From contig JAEYTY010000096.1 of the NCBI GenBank assembly GCA_023433775.1, forward strand, positions 1 to 30,110: DNA of 30,110 nucleotides, written 5' to 3'. The notes beneath the pieces were generated by a model, which saw nothing but the letters and a program-made list of their open reading frames with translations, made no database searches and was not told the origin of the DNA. Source of the DNA: Pseudomonadota bacterium. Lineage in GTDB: Bacteria > Pseudomonadota > Alphaproteobacteria > Rhizobiales > Devosiaceae. Shown piece after piece: positions 15,649 through 23,411 of this stretch; position 1 is the stretch's first letter, and each line of letters starts with the position of its first letter. The position numbers and the translations under genes are program-made.

Positions 15649-16440
15649 CTATCCGGTATAGCTGCGCACCAGAGAGCCTGCGACCAGAAACCAGCCGTCG
15701 ACAAGCACGAAGAAAATCAGCTTGAACGGCAGCGAAATCACCACTGGCGGCAGCATCATCATACCCATGCTCATCAGCACGGATGCCACCACCATATCGA
15801 TGACCACAAAGGGCAGGAAAAGCAGGAAGCCGATCTCGAAGGCGCGGCGCAGCTCCGAAATCATGAAGGCCGGAACCAGCAATTGCAGCGGGATCGCTTC
15901 CGGTGTGTCGGGGATTTCGGCCTCGGTCAGATCGTAAAACAGCTCCAGGTCCTTGTCGCGCACATTGGCGCGCATGAACTCATGGATCGGCGCAACGCCC
16001 AGCTCGAATGCTTCGGCGAATTCGATTTGTCCGGCAAGCAGGGGCTCGATGCCTTGGTCGTAGCTTGCCTGCAAAGTGGGCTGCATGATGAAGAGGGTCA
16101 GGAACAGCGCCAGCGAAACCATGACCGAGTTGGGTGGCGCGGTTTGGAGGCCAATGGCCGTTCGGAGCAGGGAGAGCACCACCACGATACGCGTAAAGCT
16201 GGTGACCATCACGAGGATGGACGGCGCCAGTGACAGCAGCGTGATCAGCCCGACAAGCTGAACGGCTCGCTCGGTCAGTGTGGTGTCGTCGCCAAAATCG
16301 ATGGAAAGCTCTTGCGCGTGAGCGCCCGCCACCAGGGCGATCACTATCCCGCCGGCAACGACAATAGGAAGCCAGCGCCTGAGGCGCCGACTGCCGTCAG
16401 CCCTAGTTTCGCTCGGCGTCGCTGCTCTTGTCGTGTTCAA
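15649..16440 (-). CDS. fliP: Flagellar type III export gate protein FliP
   Basis: 263 residues. After an N-terminal membrane or signal segment, the FliP core is clear: LSLAPSILVMVTSFTRIVVV, LRTAIGLQTAPPNSVMVSLA, then MISELRRAFEIGFLLFLPFV and MMLPPVVISLPFKLIFFVLV. FliP forms the pentameric core of the export gate with FliQ and FliR. The only reasonable start is TTG 16440, with AAGG about ten bases upstream; there is no ATG or GTG before the core. It overlaps the end of fliO by 38 bases, so the two are coupled. The gene ends three bases from the convergent TPR gene, with no terminator visible between them. Confidence 0.94.
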   Translation of the reverse strand: MNTTRAATPSETRADGSRRLRRWLPIVVAGGIVIALVAGAHAQELSIDFGDDTTLTERAVQLVGLITLLSLAPSILVMVTSFTRIVVVLSLLRTAIGLQTAPPNSVMVSLALFLTLFIMQPTLQASYDQGIEPLLAGQIEFAEAFELGVAPIHEFMRANVRDKDLELFYDLTEAEIPDTPEAIPLQLLVPAFMISELRRAFEIGFLLFLPFVVIDMVVASVLMSMGMMMLPPVVISLPFKLIFFVLVDGWFLVAGSLVRSYTG

Positions 16441-17131
16441 ACGCGGCGCCTTCGCTGTCCGGGGTGTCTTCGTCCTGTTTAACTGAGTCGGGTTGTTGGG
16501 AAGCCGAAAAGTCCGAGTTTTGCCCCGTTGCCGGTACGTCCTGTGTCGTCACGGGCCGCAGAAGGCCGGTATGACGCAGCGAGCGCGTGGCGCGCTTGCC
16601 TGCCGGCTTGCCAAGATCGCGCAACTGCTCCACGGCCGACGCCGCTCCGGAACTTGCCTCGTCATTGACCTTGGCGGCCGGCTGTACCGGTACAAGCGCC
16701 GCTGGCACAGGCGATGGCGGGCGTTGCGCATTGACCGTCGGCGCGACTGGTTCAGGCTGCAGTGTCGGCTTGCGGCTCAGAGCTGTCTGGATCGGGCGGC
16801 GCGCAGGTTGGGTTGCCGGCTGCTCCTGGACGGCAATACCGGTTTCGACAACCAGGTCCTGCGGGCCTCCGATCAGCACTAGATGTTCGACATTGTCGCG
16901 GCGGACGATCAGCAATTGCCGCTTGGGATCAACCTGCAGGGTATCGACGACCGACAGCCTCCGGTTTCGGCCGCGGGCAACGGAGCCCGACATCTTGAAA
17001 ACCATCTTGAGCAGCCACACCCCGATCACGATGAGGACCAGCACCGCGCCGAGCGCAAAAGCTGCGGTCAGGATGCTGCCGCCATTGTCGCCAAACAGGC
17101 TGGTTATGAACTGCACAGGCCAATGCTCCAA
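16403..17131 (-). CDS. fliO: Flagellar biosynthesis protein FliO
   Basis: 242 residues. One N-terminal membrane helix (ILTAAFALGAVLVLIVIGVW) is followed by the small FliO domain with RNRRLSVVDTLQVDPKRQLL and RRDNVEHLVLIGGPQDLVVE. The C-terminal 140 residues are proline-, glutamine- and acid-rich and probably disordered. FliO helps assemble the FliP ring of the export gate. The start is TTG 17131, with GGAG six to seven bases upstream; no ATG is available in frame before the membrane helix. Both fliO and fliP thus use TTG, suggesting low, matched translation. It is divergent from flgB across a 240-base region with a CtrA box. Confidence 0.9.
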   Translation of the reverse strand: MEHWPVQFITSLFGDNGGSILTAAFALGAVLVLIVIGVWLLKMVFKMSGSVARGRNRRLSVVDTLQVDPKRQLLIVRRDNVEHLVLIGGPQDLVVETGIAVQEQPATQPARRPIQTALSRKPTLQPEPVAPTVNAQRPPSPVPAALVPVQPAAKVNDEASSGAASAVEQLRDLGKPAGKRATRSLRHTGLLRPVTTQDVPATGQNSDFSASQQPDSVKQDEDTPDSEGAAFEHDKSSDAERN

Positions 17132-17218
17132 AATGCTCCGGCTGAAAGGGCCTTGGCACCTTTCCAGCGTCGGGTCGTATCAATCCGCAGTCCAGAGCTT
17201 ATGTCGCTCTGTGTGAGA

Positions 17219-17236
17219 TGCCGAATCTCTTCGGCA
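17219..17236. repeat. Perfect hairpin in the fliO/flgB intergenic region
   Basis: TGCCGAA and TTCGGCA pair perfectly around TCTC; no T run follows on either strand. The structure includes GAATC, a CcrM-type methylation sequence (GANTC). It lies 88 bases from the fliO start and 68 bases from the CtrA box. Role unknown. Confidence 0.45.
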
Positions 17237-17303
17237 CTTATTGCCTAGCACGTTAGACGAATGTGCAGAATGCGAGGCTTTGGGAGCCCTGATCTGCATA
17301 AAA

Positions 17304-17318
17304 TTAACACTTGATTAA
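17304..17318. promoter_or_regulatory. CtrA box upstream of flgB
   Basis: TTAA-CACTTGA-TTAA is a perfect TTAA-N7-TTAA site ending 53 bases before the flgB ATG, almost the same distance as at fliX. It should place flgB-flgC-fliE-fliQ-fliR-flhB, and possibly cckA, under CtrA control. Confidence 0.8.
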
Positions 17319-17326
17319 CTATAGCC

Positions 17327-17340
17327 CGGCAAGAATTGCC
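17327..17340 (+). promoter_or_regulatory. FlbD (ftr)-like site downstream of the flgB CtrA box
   Basis: CGGCAAGAATTGCC matches 11 of 13 defined positions of CGGCAAAANCTGCC and keeps the dyad CGGCA-N5-TGCC. It begins exactly 8 bp after the CtrA box, the same spacing as at fliX. That position would cover the -10/start region, suitable for repression once late assembly begins. Confidence 0.5.
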
Positions 17341-17371
17341 CATCATTCCTCCGGATTCTGGAGCGTGGCCG

Positions 17372-17779
17372 ATGGGCCTTATGGATATGCCGGTCTTTTC
17401 GGCGCTCACCGACAAGATGCGCTGGCATCAGGCGCGTCAAGGTCTGTTGGCCGAAAACGTCGCCAATGCCGATACGCCCGGCTACGGCGGACGTGACCTC
17501 AAGCAGTACGATTTCTCTGATCGCGTCGGGATGATCCACTCCTCCCAGGTGTCCACCATGGCCACCCAGCCCATGCACTTTTCGGTGTCAGGCGGAGAGG
17601 GGGGCGCGTTTGACGCGCAGCGCATGGCCAATTTTGAAATCACGCCCGAGGGCAATGGCGTCACGCTCGAAGATGAGATGATGAAGGTGACCACCAATAT
17701 GATGGACTATCAGGCTGCCACCTCGCTGTACCAGAAATCCATGCGCATCCTTCGCGTCGCGCTTGGCAAGAACGTCTAG
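17372..17779 (+). CDS. flgB: Flagellar proximal rod protein FlgB
   Basis: 135 residues from ATG 17372 (MGLMDMPVFSALTDKMRWHQ). The conserved rod motif QGLLAENVANADTPGYGGRD follows, and the C-terminal helix ends MMDYQAATSLYQKSMRILRV. GGAG stands eight bases before the ATG. An upstream in-frame TTG at 17336 falls inside the ftr-like site and is unlikely. FlgB is among the first rod subunits, in contact with FliE and FlgC. It opens the operon flgB-flgC-fliE-fliQ-fliR-flhB, an early set of rod base and export gate genes. Confidence 0.95.
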   Translation: MGLMDMPVFSALTDKMRWHQARQGLLAENVANADTPGYGGRDLKQYDFSDRVGMIHSSQVSTMATQPMHFSVSGGEGGAFDAQRMANFEITPEGNGVTLEDEMMKVTTNMMDYQAATSLYQKSMRILRVALGKNV

Positions 17780-17788
17780 GGGTAGATC

Positions 17789-18199
17789 ATGGATTTCAAC
17801 GCCTCGCTCCGCATTGCTGCCACCGGTATGCACGCCCAAAGCGCGCGTATGCGTGTCATCGCCGAAAACATCGCCAATGCAGATTCTGCAGGCGCCGCTC
17901 CGGGTGATGAACCCTATCGCCGCCGCATACCGACCTTTCAGGCGCATTTTGACCGGGACCTCGGCGGTCGGGTCGTCGAGATCGGGCGCCTTGCTTACGA
18001 CTCTTCCGATTTCACATCGCGATATGAACCGGGCCATCCCGCGGCTGATGCCGCCGGTTATGTCCAGTATCCAAACGTCAATCCACTGATCGAAGCCGTC
18101 GACATGCGCGAGGCCCAGCGCAGCTACGAGGCCAATCTCAATATCGTCTCCGTTTCCCGCCAGATGCTCGGGCGTACGCTCGACATTCTGCGCGGCTGA
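17789..18199 (+). CDS. flgC: Flagellar proximal rod protein FlgC
   Basis: 136 residues, normal for FlgC. The N-terminus FNASLRIAATGMHAQSARMR, then VIAENIANADS, and the C-terminus VNPLIEAVDMREAQRSYEAN, then LNIVSVSRQMLGRTLDILRG, are characteristic. GGGGTAG lies upstream of the ATG, nine bases after flgB. It builds the proximal rod with FlgB and FlgF. The conserved YVQYPNVNPL segment is present. Confidence 0.96.
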   Translation: MDFNASLRIAATGMHAQSARMRVIAENIANADSAGAAPGDEPYRRRIPTFQAHFDRDLGGRVVEIGRLAYDSSDFTSRYEPGHPAADAAGYVQYPNVNPLIEAVDMREAQRSYEANLNIVSVSRQMLGRTLDILRG

Positions 18200-18219
18200 T
18201 CCATCGAGGAAATCGCGCC

Positions 18220-18552
18220 ATGGTCTCCACTACGCCGTTCAACGTCGCCGCAAATGCCTATGGCTCTGCCAGCCGGCTGATTTCGCAGGCCGCCAAGCCG
18301 GGTGCGGATCTGGTCGTGCAGTCGCCGGCCGGTGGCCCAAAGTTTGCCGATGTTCTGGCCCAGACCGTGCAGGGCGTGGTTGATCAGGGCAAGGTTTCCG
18401 ACCAGATGGCCATCGACATGGTCAATGGCAAGGCCAATGTCGTGGACATGGTCACCGCCTTGTCCGAAACCGAAATGGCCCTTGAGAGCATGGTCACCAT
18501 CCGCGACCGGGTGATCTCGGCATATGAGGAAATCATGCGGATGCCGATCTGA
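18220..18552 (+). CDS. fliE: Flagellar hook-basal body complex protein FliE
   Basis: 110 residues. The core GGPKFADVLAQTVQGVVDQG, then DMVTALSETEMALESMVTIR and the ending DRVISAYEEIMRMPI, match FliE. FliE joins the MS-ring and the first rod proteins and is exported early through the gate. GAGGAAATC upstream of the ATG at 18220 serves as ribosome site. It follows flgC by 20 bases; fliQ begins about 50 bases later. Confidence 0.93.
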   Translation: MVSTTPFNVAANAYGSASRLISQAAKPGADLVVQSPAGGPKFADVLAQTVQGVVDQGKVSDQMAIDMVNGKANVVDMVTALSETEMALESMVTIRDRVISAYEEIMRMPI

Positions 18553-18605
18553 GCCACTGCGGCGCCGTGCTAGCCTAGCGTTCGATTCGACAGGAAAGCC
18601 CAGCC

Positions 18606-18872
18606 ATGAGCGGCGCCGAAGTACTCGACATTGCCAGTCAGGGCATCTGGACACTGCTCATCGTCTCGATGCCGATGATGTTGGTGGGCTTGGTCGTGGG
18701 CGTCATTATCGCCCTCTTTCAGGCCCTCACCCAAATCCAGGAAATGACACTGGTCTTTGTTCCAAAGATCATCGCCATCTTCGTCACGATGCTTATCACG
18801 CTGCCGTTTCTCGGCGCCACGATGGCCGGTTATATGGACCGGGTTATCGATATGATCATCGTGGGCGGCTGA
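18606..18872 (+). CDS. fliQ: Flagellar type III export gate protein FliQ
   Basis: 88 residues with two membrane helices (about 15-36 and 52-72). The family pattern VLDIASQGIWTLLIVSMPMM, then GLVVGVIIALFQALTQIQEM and TLVFVPKII, is clear. FliQ surrounds the FliP-FliR core of the export gate. AGGAAAG lies about ten bases before the ATG. One base separates its stop from the fliR GTG. Confidence 0.96.
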   Translation: MSGAEVLDIASQGIWTLLIVSMPMMLVGLVVGVIIALFQALTQIQEMTLVFVPKIIAIFVTMLITLPFLGATMAGYMDRVIDMIIVGG

Positions 18873-18873
18873 C

Positions 18874-19641
18874 GTGACCATCAGCCTCGATTGGCTGCCG
18901 GCCACCGCATTCACCTATATCATTATGTTTGCGCGCATCGGCTCCATCATGATGCTGATGCCCGCCCTGGGCGAGCAGATGATCCCGGTGCGGATGCGGC
19001 TCAGCTTTGCCCTGGCTTTCACGCTCATTGTCTATCCGCTGGTGTCCGACATTATTCCGGCCATGCCCGACGCTTTGCCGGGAATGCTGGGCCTGTTGTT
19101 TCATGAGATCGCCGTTGGTCTTATCATCGGCGGCATTGTGCGCCTCACCGTCATGGCAACCCAGGTTGCTGGCGCTATCGTCGCGTTTCAGGCCGGTCTC
19201 AGCGGCGCCCTCGCGGCTGACCCAACCCAGGCGGGGGTGCAAGGCGCGGTGTTCGCCAGCTTCCTGTCCTTTCTCGGCATCACGCTGATTTTCGCCACCG
19301 ATCTGCACCACATGGCGCTTGCAGCGATCTATGACAGCTACATGGTCTTTTCGCCGTCCGATCCGCTGATGTTTGAGGATGCGATGCAATTGGCCATCAG
19401 GACAATTGCCGGGGCATTCTCCGTTGGCGTCCAGATGTCGGCGCCATTCATCGTTTTCGGTCTGGTTTTCAACCTTGGGGCGGGCATTCTTGCGCGCCTC
19501 ATGCCGCAATTGCAGGTCTATTTCATCCTGATGCCGGCCAATATCATTATCGGCCTGTTTTTGTTCGCCATCCTGCTCACCATGATGATGGGCTGGTACA
19601 TCGCGGCGTTCGAAAACCATCTGGCAATGTGGAGGGGCTGA
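18874..19641 (+). CDS. fliR: Flagellar type III export gate protein FliR
   Basis: 255 residues starting at GTG 18874, immediately after the fliQ stop. It is highly hydrophobic, with FARIGSIMMLMPALGEQMIP near the N-terminus, GLLFHEIAVGLIIGGIVRLT in the middle and the ending MMMGWYIAAFENHLAMWRG, all usual for FliR. It is a single-copy core subunit of the gate. The ribosome site for flhB (GGAGGGG) lies in its last codons, four codons before the stop. Confidence 0.95.
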   Translation: MTISLDWLPATAFTYIIMFARIGSIMMLMPALGEQMIPVRMRLSFALAFTLIVYPLVSDIIPAMPDALPGMLGLLFHEIAVGLIIGGIVRLTVMATQVAGAIVAFQAGLSGALAADPTQAGVQGAVFASFLSFLGITLIFATDLHHMALAAIYDSYMVFSPSDPLMFEDAMQLAIRTIAGAFSVGVQMSAPFIVFGLVFNLGAGILARLMPQLQVYFILMPANIIIGLFLFAILLTMMMGWYIAAFENHLAMWRG

Positions 19642-19644
19642 TGC

Positions 19645-20730
19645 ATGTCAGATGAAGCCCCCGATCAGGCCAGTAAAACCGAAGACCCCTCCCAAAAGAA
19701 GCTCGAGGATGCCCATAGAAAGGGCGATGTCGCCAAGAGCCAGGAGGTCACAACCTGGTTCATGTTGCTGGGTTCAGCCGTCATCTTTGCCATGATGGCG
19801 CCCTGGGCGACCGGCCAGCTTGGTCACTCGCTGGAACTCATCTTCATGAATGCCGACCGGTTCGATGTGACTGGTTCGGGCTTTTCAGTGTTCTTCAACG
19901 GGCTGGCCTTTTCCATGCTCGGTGCAGTGCTGGCGCCGCTGGCGGTGCTCTACGTCTGCGGCATCGTGGCCAATCTGGTCCAGCACCGCCCGGTGATATC
20001 CACCGAACCCATCAAGCCAAAGCTCTCCAAGATCTCCCCGTTTTCCGGCGCAAAGCGCCTGTTTTCGGGCGAAGCTCTGGTCAATTTCGTCAAGGGCCTG
20101 TTCAAGATCGGCGTGGTGGGCGCGGTCGTCGTTCTTGTCTGCTGGCCCGAGCGCGACCGCCTCGATACGATGATGACGGCTGATCCACTGGTGATCCTGC
20201 TCGACTTCCAGGAAATCGGGATCAAGATTTTCGTTGCGACTCTCGCCATCGTCACCTTCGTTGCCTTTGCCGATTATCTCTATGTCCGCCAGAAATGGTG
20301 GAAGCGGCAGATGATGACGGTTCAGGAAACGCGCGACGAATACAAGCAGATGGAAGGCGATCCGCACGTCAAGGGCCGTATCCGCCAGCTGCGGCAGGAG
20401 AGGGCGCGCCAGCGCATGATGTCGGCGGTGCCCGATTCCACTGTGGTCATCACCAACCCGACCCACTTTGCCGTCGCGCTCAAATACGACAAGTCCATGG
20501 CTGCGCCGAAATGCGTGGCAAAGGGCGCCGACGCCATAGCCTTGCGCATTCGTGCCGTCGCCAACGAGAACGACGTGCCGATCGTGGAAAATCCGCCCCT
20601 GGCGCGAGCGCTCTTTGCCAGTGTCGATATCGACGAAACCATCCCGGCAGAGCACTTCAAGGCCGTGGCAGAGGTCATAGGCTTCGTGATGCGTCTCAAG
20701 AATACGTCAAGCTGGCGTCCTTCTGCCTGA
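19645..20730 (+). CDS. flhB: Flagellar export switch protein FlhB
   Basis: 361 residues. The N-terminal EDPSQKKLEDAHRKGDVAKS motif, four membrane helices and a cytoplasmic autocleavage site N271-P272-T273-H274 (TNPTHFAVALKYD) are all present. The post-cleavage region includes PIVENPPLARALFASVDIDE. FlhB switches export from rod/hook to filament substrates. It starts at ATG 19645, three bases after fliR, with GGAGGGG seven bases upstream. cckA begins about 100 bases after its stop, with no clear terminator between. Confidence 0.97.
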   Translation: MSDEAPDQASKTEDPSQKKLEDAHRKGDVAKSQEVTTWFMLLGSAVIFAMMAPWATGQLGHSLELIFMNADRFDVTGSGFSVFFNGLAFSMLGAVLAPLAVLYVCGIVANLVQHRPVISTEPIKPKLSKISPFSGAKRLFSGEALVNFVKGLFKIGVVGAVVVLVCWPERDRLDTMMTADPLVILLDFQEIGIKIFVATLAIVTFVAFADYLYVRQKWWKRQMMTVQETRDEYKQMEGDPHVKGRIRQLRQERARQRMMSAVPDSTVVITNPTHFAVALKYDKSMAAPKCVAKGADAIALRIRAVANENDVPIVENPPLARALFASVDIDETIPAEHFKAVAEVIGFVMRLKNTSSWRPSA

Positions 20731-20788
20731 TGGCGTGTTGAAAAGTGGCTTTGCGCTCCCAAGGCCGCGGACCATTTGCTAGACCTTC

Positions 20789-20809
20789 TATAGTGTCCCG
20801 ATTCGGGAC
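20789..20809 (+). promoter_or_regulatory. -10-like element and palindrome just before cckA
   Basis: TATAGT (20789-20794) directly abuts a perfect inverted repeat GTCCCGA-T-TCGGGAC (20795-20809). The repeat would sit at a transcription start near 20801 and ends 22 bases before the cckA ATG. No convincing -35 stands 16-18 bases upstream of the TATAGT, so a promoter is only possible. The palindrome could be an operator or an RNA hairpin in the leader. Confidence 0.4.
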
Positions 20810-20831
20810 CGAACCCCGCGCGCTGGAGCAC

Positions 20832-23411
20832 ATGACTATGGCCACGACGCCGCTCGGCGAGGACAGCTATCCCGAACCCATCCTCAATGCGGGGCGTGGG
20901 GCAGCGGGAATGTGGCGTGTGCTGGTGCTGGCGGCAGTGCTTGTCATCGCCGCAATTGCCTTTTCCATCTATGGCGATGCCGTGCCCACCGAGCTCATGA
21001 TGACCTTTGTCGGGCTGCTGGCGGTCGCCGGGGTCTTCTTCCTCTTTGGCCTGGTCGCCGGTCTGTTCCGTTTTGCCGGTGGCGAGGAGCGACGCACAAC
21101 GTCACACGCCGTGGTCGACAGCCTCCCCTTTGGGGCGGTCATCGCTGATCGCGATGGCAAGATTTCCTATGTGAATGCGCAATATGGCAGCTTTCCCGGC
21201 GCATTGACCAATGGCGTTCCCGTCGGCGTTCCGCGCCTCTTCGCCGGTTACTCCGATGCCAGCGAGGCGATCTATCGTCTTTCCCGCGCGGCCAAGGACG
21301 GACGCAGTGCCATTGAAGACATCCGCATCGTCGGAGGACTTGGCGGTTCACAGGCCGATGCCTCGCGGGCCTTCTGGTATCGCGTCTCTGTTCGTCCGCT
21401 GCCGCAAACGGAAGGCGGCGCCACGGCTCTGGTCAATTGGTCCGTCGAAGACATTACGCGGGACAAGGAAAACAACGAGACCGCGTTCCGCGACTTGCAG
21501 CGCGCGATCGACTATCTCGATCACGCGCCCTCCGGCTTCCTGTCTGCCGACGCGCATGGTCGCATCCAATATCTCAATTCAACGCTTTCGGACTGGCTGG
21601 GCTATGATCTGGCCGAGTTCAACGCTGGCCATCTCAGCCTGCGAGACATCGTACGCGGCGATGGTGCCTCGCTCCTGATGCGGGGCAGGGGCGATGGCGA
21701 GATCCGAACCGAAATCATCGACATCGATTTGGTGCGCCGCAATGGCACCACTTTGCCGGTGCGCCTGTTGCATCGCGCCGCACGCCTTGCTGATGGCGAA
21801 TTGGGCGAAACGCGCACCTTGGTGCTCGACCGCTCCAGCGCCCCCGACACAGAGGAAGAACTCCGCGCCGCAGAAGTGCGCTTTTCGCGCTTCTTCAACG
21901 ACACGCCTTTTGCCATTGCCACGCTGGATGGACAGGGCCGCATCGTGCGTACCAATGCCCCATTCGGGCGCATTTTCCGTTGGCCCGGCGAAGAAAAGAG
22001 CCTCGAACTCCAGCCGCTGCAGGCTCTGATTGGCGAGGCGAGCCACGAAAAGCTGGCCCAGGCCATTGCCGATGCTTCGGCGCAGCGTTCTTCGGTCGAG
22101 CCTGTCGATGCCGTCTTGAGCGCCGAGGGCGATCACGCGGTCCGCCTTTATATCTCGGCTTCGGAGGTCAGCGCCGGTTCGCCCGAGCAGGTCAATGTCT
22201 ATGCGCTCGACATGACAGACCAGCGCAAGCTCGAGGCGCAATTCGCTCAGAGCCAGAAAATGCAGGCCGTTGGCCAGCTCGCAGGCGGCGTCGCGCATGA
22301 CTTCAACAACCTGCTCACCGCCATTATCGGTTTTTCCGATCTACTGCTGCTCAAGCACAAGCCGGGCGATCCGTCACATAGCGAGCTGATGCAGATCAAG
22401 CAGAACGCCAATCGTGCCGCCGGTCTGACGCGGCAGCTATTGGCCTTCTCGCGCCGCCAGACCCTGCGCCCGCAGGTGCTTGAGCTGGGCCTCATCATCG
22501 ATGACCTCAATGTACTGCTCAAGCGCATGATCGGCGAGAAAAACAATCTGACCGTCGAACATGGCCGCAATATCTGGCCGGTCCGCGCCGACGTCGTGCA
22601 GCTCGAACAGGTCATTATCAATCTCGTCGTGAATGCGCGCGATGCCATGCCCAATGGCGGCGCGATCAAGATCCGGACCCAGAATGTCACCGAGGCCGAT
22701 GCGGCCGAGCTGAAATTCGAAGGCATGGTTCCGGCAGACTATGTGTTGATCGAGGTTGAAGATACCGGCACCGGCATGAGTGCCGAGGTGATTGCCAAGA
22801 TTTTCGAGCCCTTCTTCACCACCAAGGAGCTGGGCAAGGGCACGGGCCTGGGGCTCTCGACAGTCTATGGGATCGTCAAGCAGACCGAGGGCTTTATCTA
22901 CCCGGTCTCTGTCGTTGGTGTCGGCACCACTTTCAAGATTTTCCTGCCGCGCTATGTGCCCACGGCGGCCGAGGTGGCTGGCAAGACCGCAGCGCTGGCC
23001 GCGCCTGTGCGTGACCTCACCGGGCATGAGCGCATCCTTCTGGTCGAGGACGAGGAAAGCGTGCGCGCATTCTCAGCCCGCGCGCTCAAGGCCACCGGCT
23101 ACGAAGTGTTCGAGGCCGATGGCGGCGAAGAGGCGCTCGAAGTCCTGCAGGACCTCGATTACAAGGTCGATCTCATCATTTCGGACGTTGTCATGCCCGA
23201 AATGGATGGCCCAACCATGCTCAAGGTCATTCGCGACAAGATGCCCAATCTCAAGATCATCTTCGTCTCCGGCTATGCCGAGGAGAGCGTTCGCCGCGAT
23301 ATTGAAGACGATCAGAGCGTAGATTTCCTGCCAAAACCCTATTCGCTCGACCAGATCAACTCCAAGGTGAAGGAAGTTCTGCGCCGCCAGGATCGGGATG
23401 GTGGGGCCTGA
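20832..23411 (+). CDS. cckA: Hybrid histidine kinase CckA (CtrA phosphorelay)
   Basis: 859 residues from ATG 20832. Two membrane helices (about 28-47 and 55-80) are followed by PAS-type domains (about 95-200, 222-340 and 350-470). The histidine-kinase core has AVGQLAGGVAHDFNNLLTAI with H489, the N box NLVVNARDAMPNGG and the G boxes DTGTGMSAEVIAKIFEPFFT and KGTGLGLSTVYGIVKQTEG. A C-terminal receiver has acceptor D785 in LIISDVVMPEMDG. This is the CckA layout; CckA phosphorylates ChpT, then CtrA and CpdR. The frame is open to 20745, but those residues precede the leader palindrome and are not CckA-like. It follows flhB and is coupled to the next gene by a one-base overlap. Confidence 0.93.
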   Translation: MTMATTPLGEDSYPEPILNAGRGAAGMWRVLVLAAVLVIAAIAFSIYGDAVPTELMMTFVGLLAVAGVFFLFGLVAGLFRFAGGEERRTTSHAVVDSLPFGAVIADRDGKISYVNAQYGSFPGALTNGVPVGVPRLFAGYSDASEAIYRLSRAAKDGRSAIEDIRIVGGLGGSQADASRAFWYRVSVRPLPQTEGGATALVNWSVEDITRDKENNETAFRDLQRAIDYLDHAPSGFLSADAHGRIQYLNSTLSDWLGYDLAEFNAGHLSLRDIVRGDGASLLMRGRGDGEIRTEIIDIDLVRRNGTTLPVRLLHRAARLADGELGETRTLVLDRSSAPDTEEELRAAEVRFSRFFNDTPFAIATLDGQGRIVRTNAPFGRIFRWPGEEKSLELQPLQALIGEASHEKLAQAIADASAQRSSVEPVDAVLSAEGDHAVRLYISASEVSAGSPEQVNVYALDMTDQRKLEAQFAQSQKMQAVGQLAGGVAHDFNNLLTAIIGFSDLLLLKHKPGDPSHSELMQIKQNANRAAGLTRQLLAFSRRQTLRPQVLELGLIIDDLNVLLKRMIGEKNNLTVEHGRNIWPVRADVVQLEQVIINLVVNARDAMPNGGAIKIRTQNVTEADAAELKFEGMVPADYVLIEVEDTGTGMSAEVIAKIFEPFFTTKELGKGTGLGLSTVYGIVKQTEGFIYPVSVVGVGTTFKIFLPRYVPTAAEVAGKTAALAAPVRDLTGHERILLVEDEESVRAFSARALKATGYEVFEADGGEEALEVLQDLDYKVDLIISDVVMPEMDGPTMLKVIRDKMPNLKIIFVSGYAEESVRRDIEDDQSVDFLPKPYSLDQINSKVKEVLRRQDRDGGA

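Noticed and set aside
17281..17371. Possible sigma-54 element before flgB (several GG...GC pairs)
   Set aside because: In every candidate the GG-GC separation is off by one or two bases; only the CtrA box and the dyad motif fit.
20745..20831. Longer cckA start at 20745
   Set aside because: The extra 29 residues are not CckA-like, span the palindrome and promoter-like element, and a GGAG precedes the ATG at 20832.
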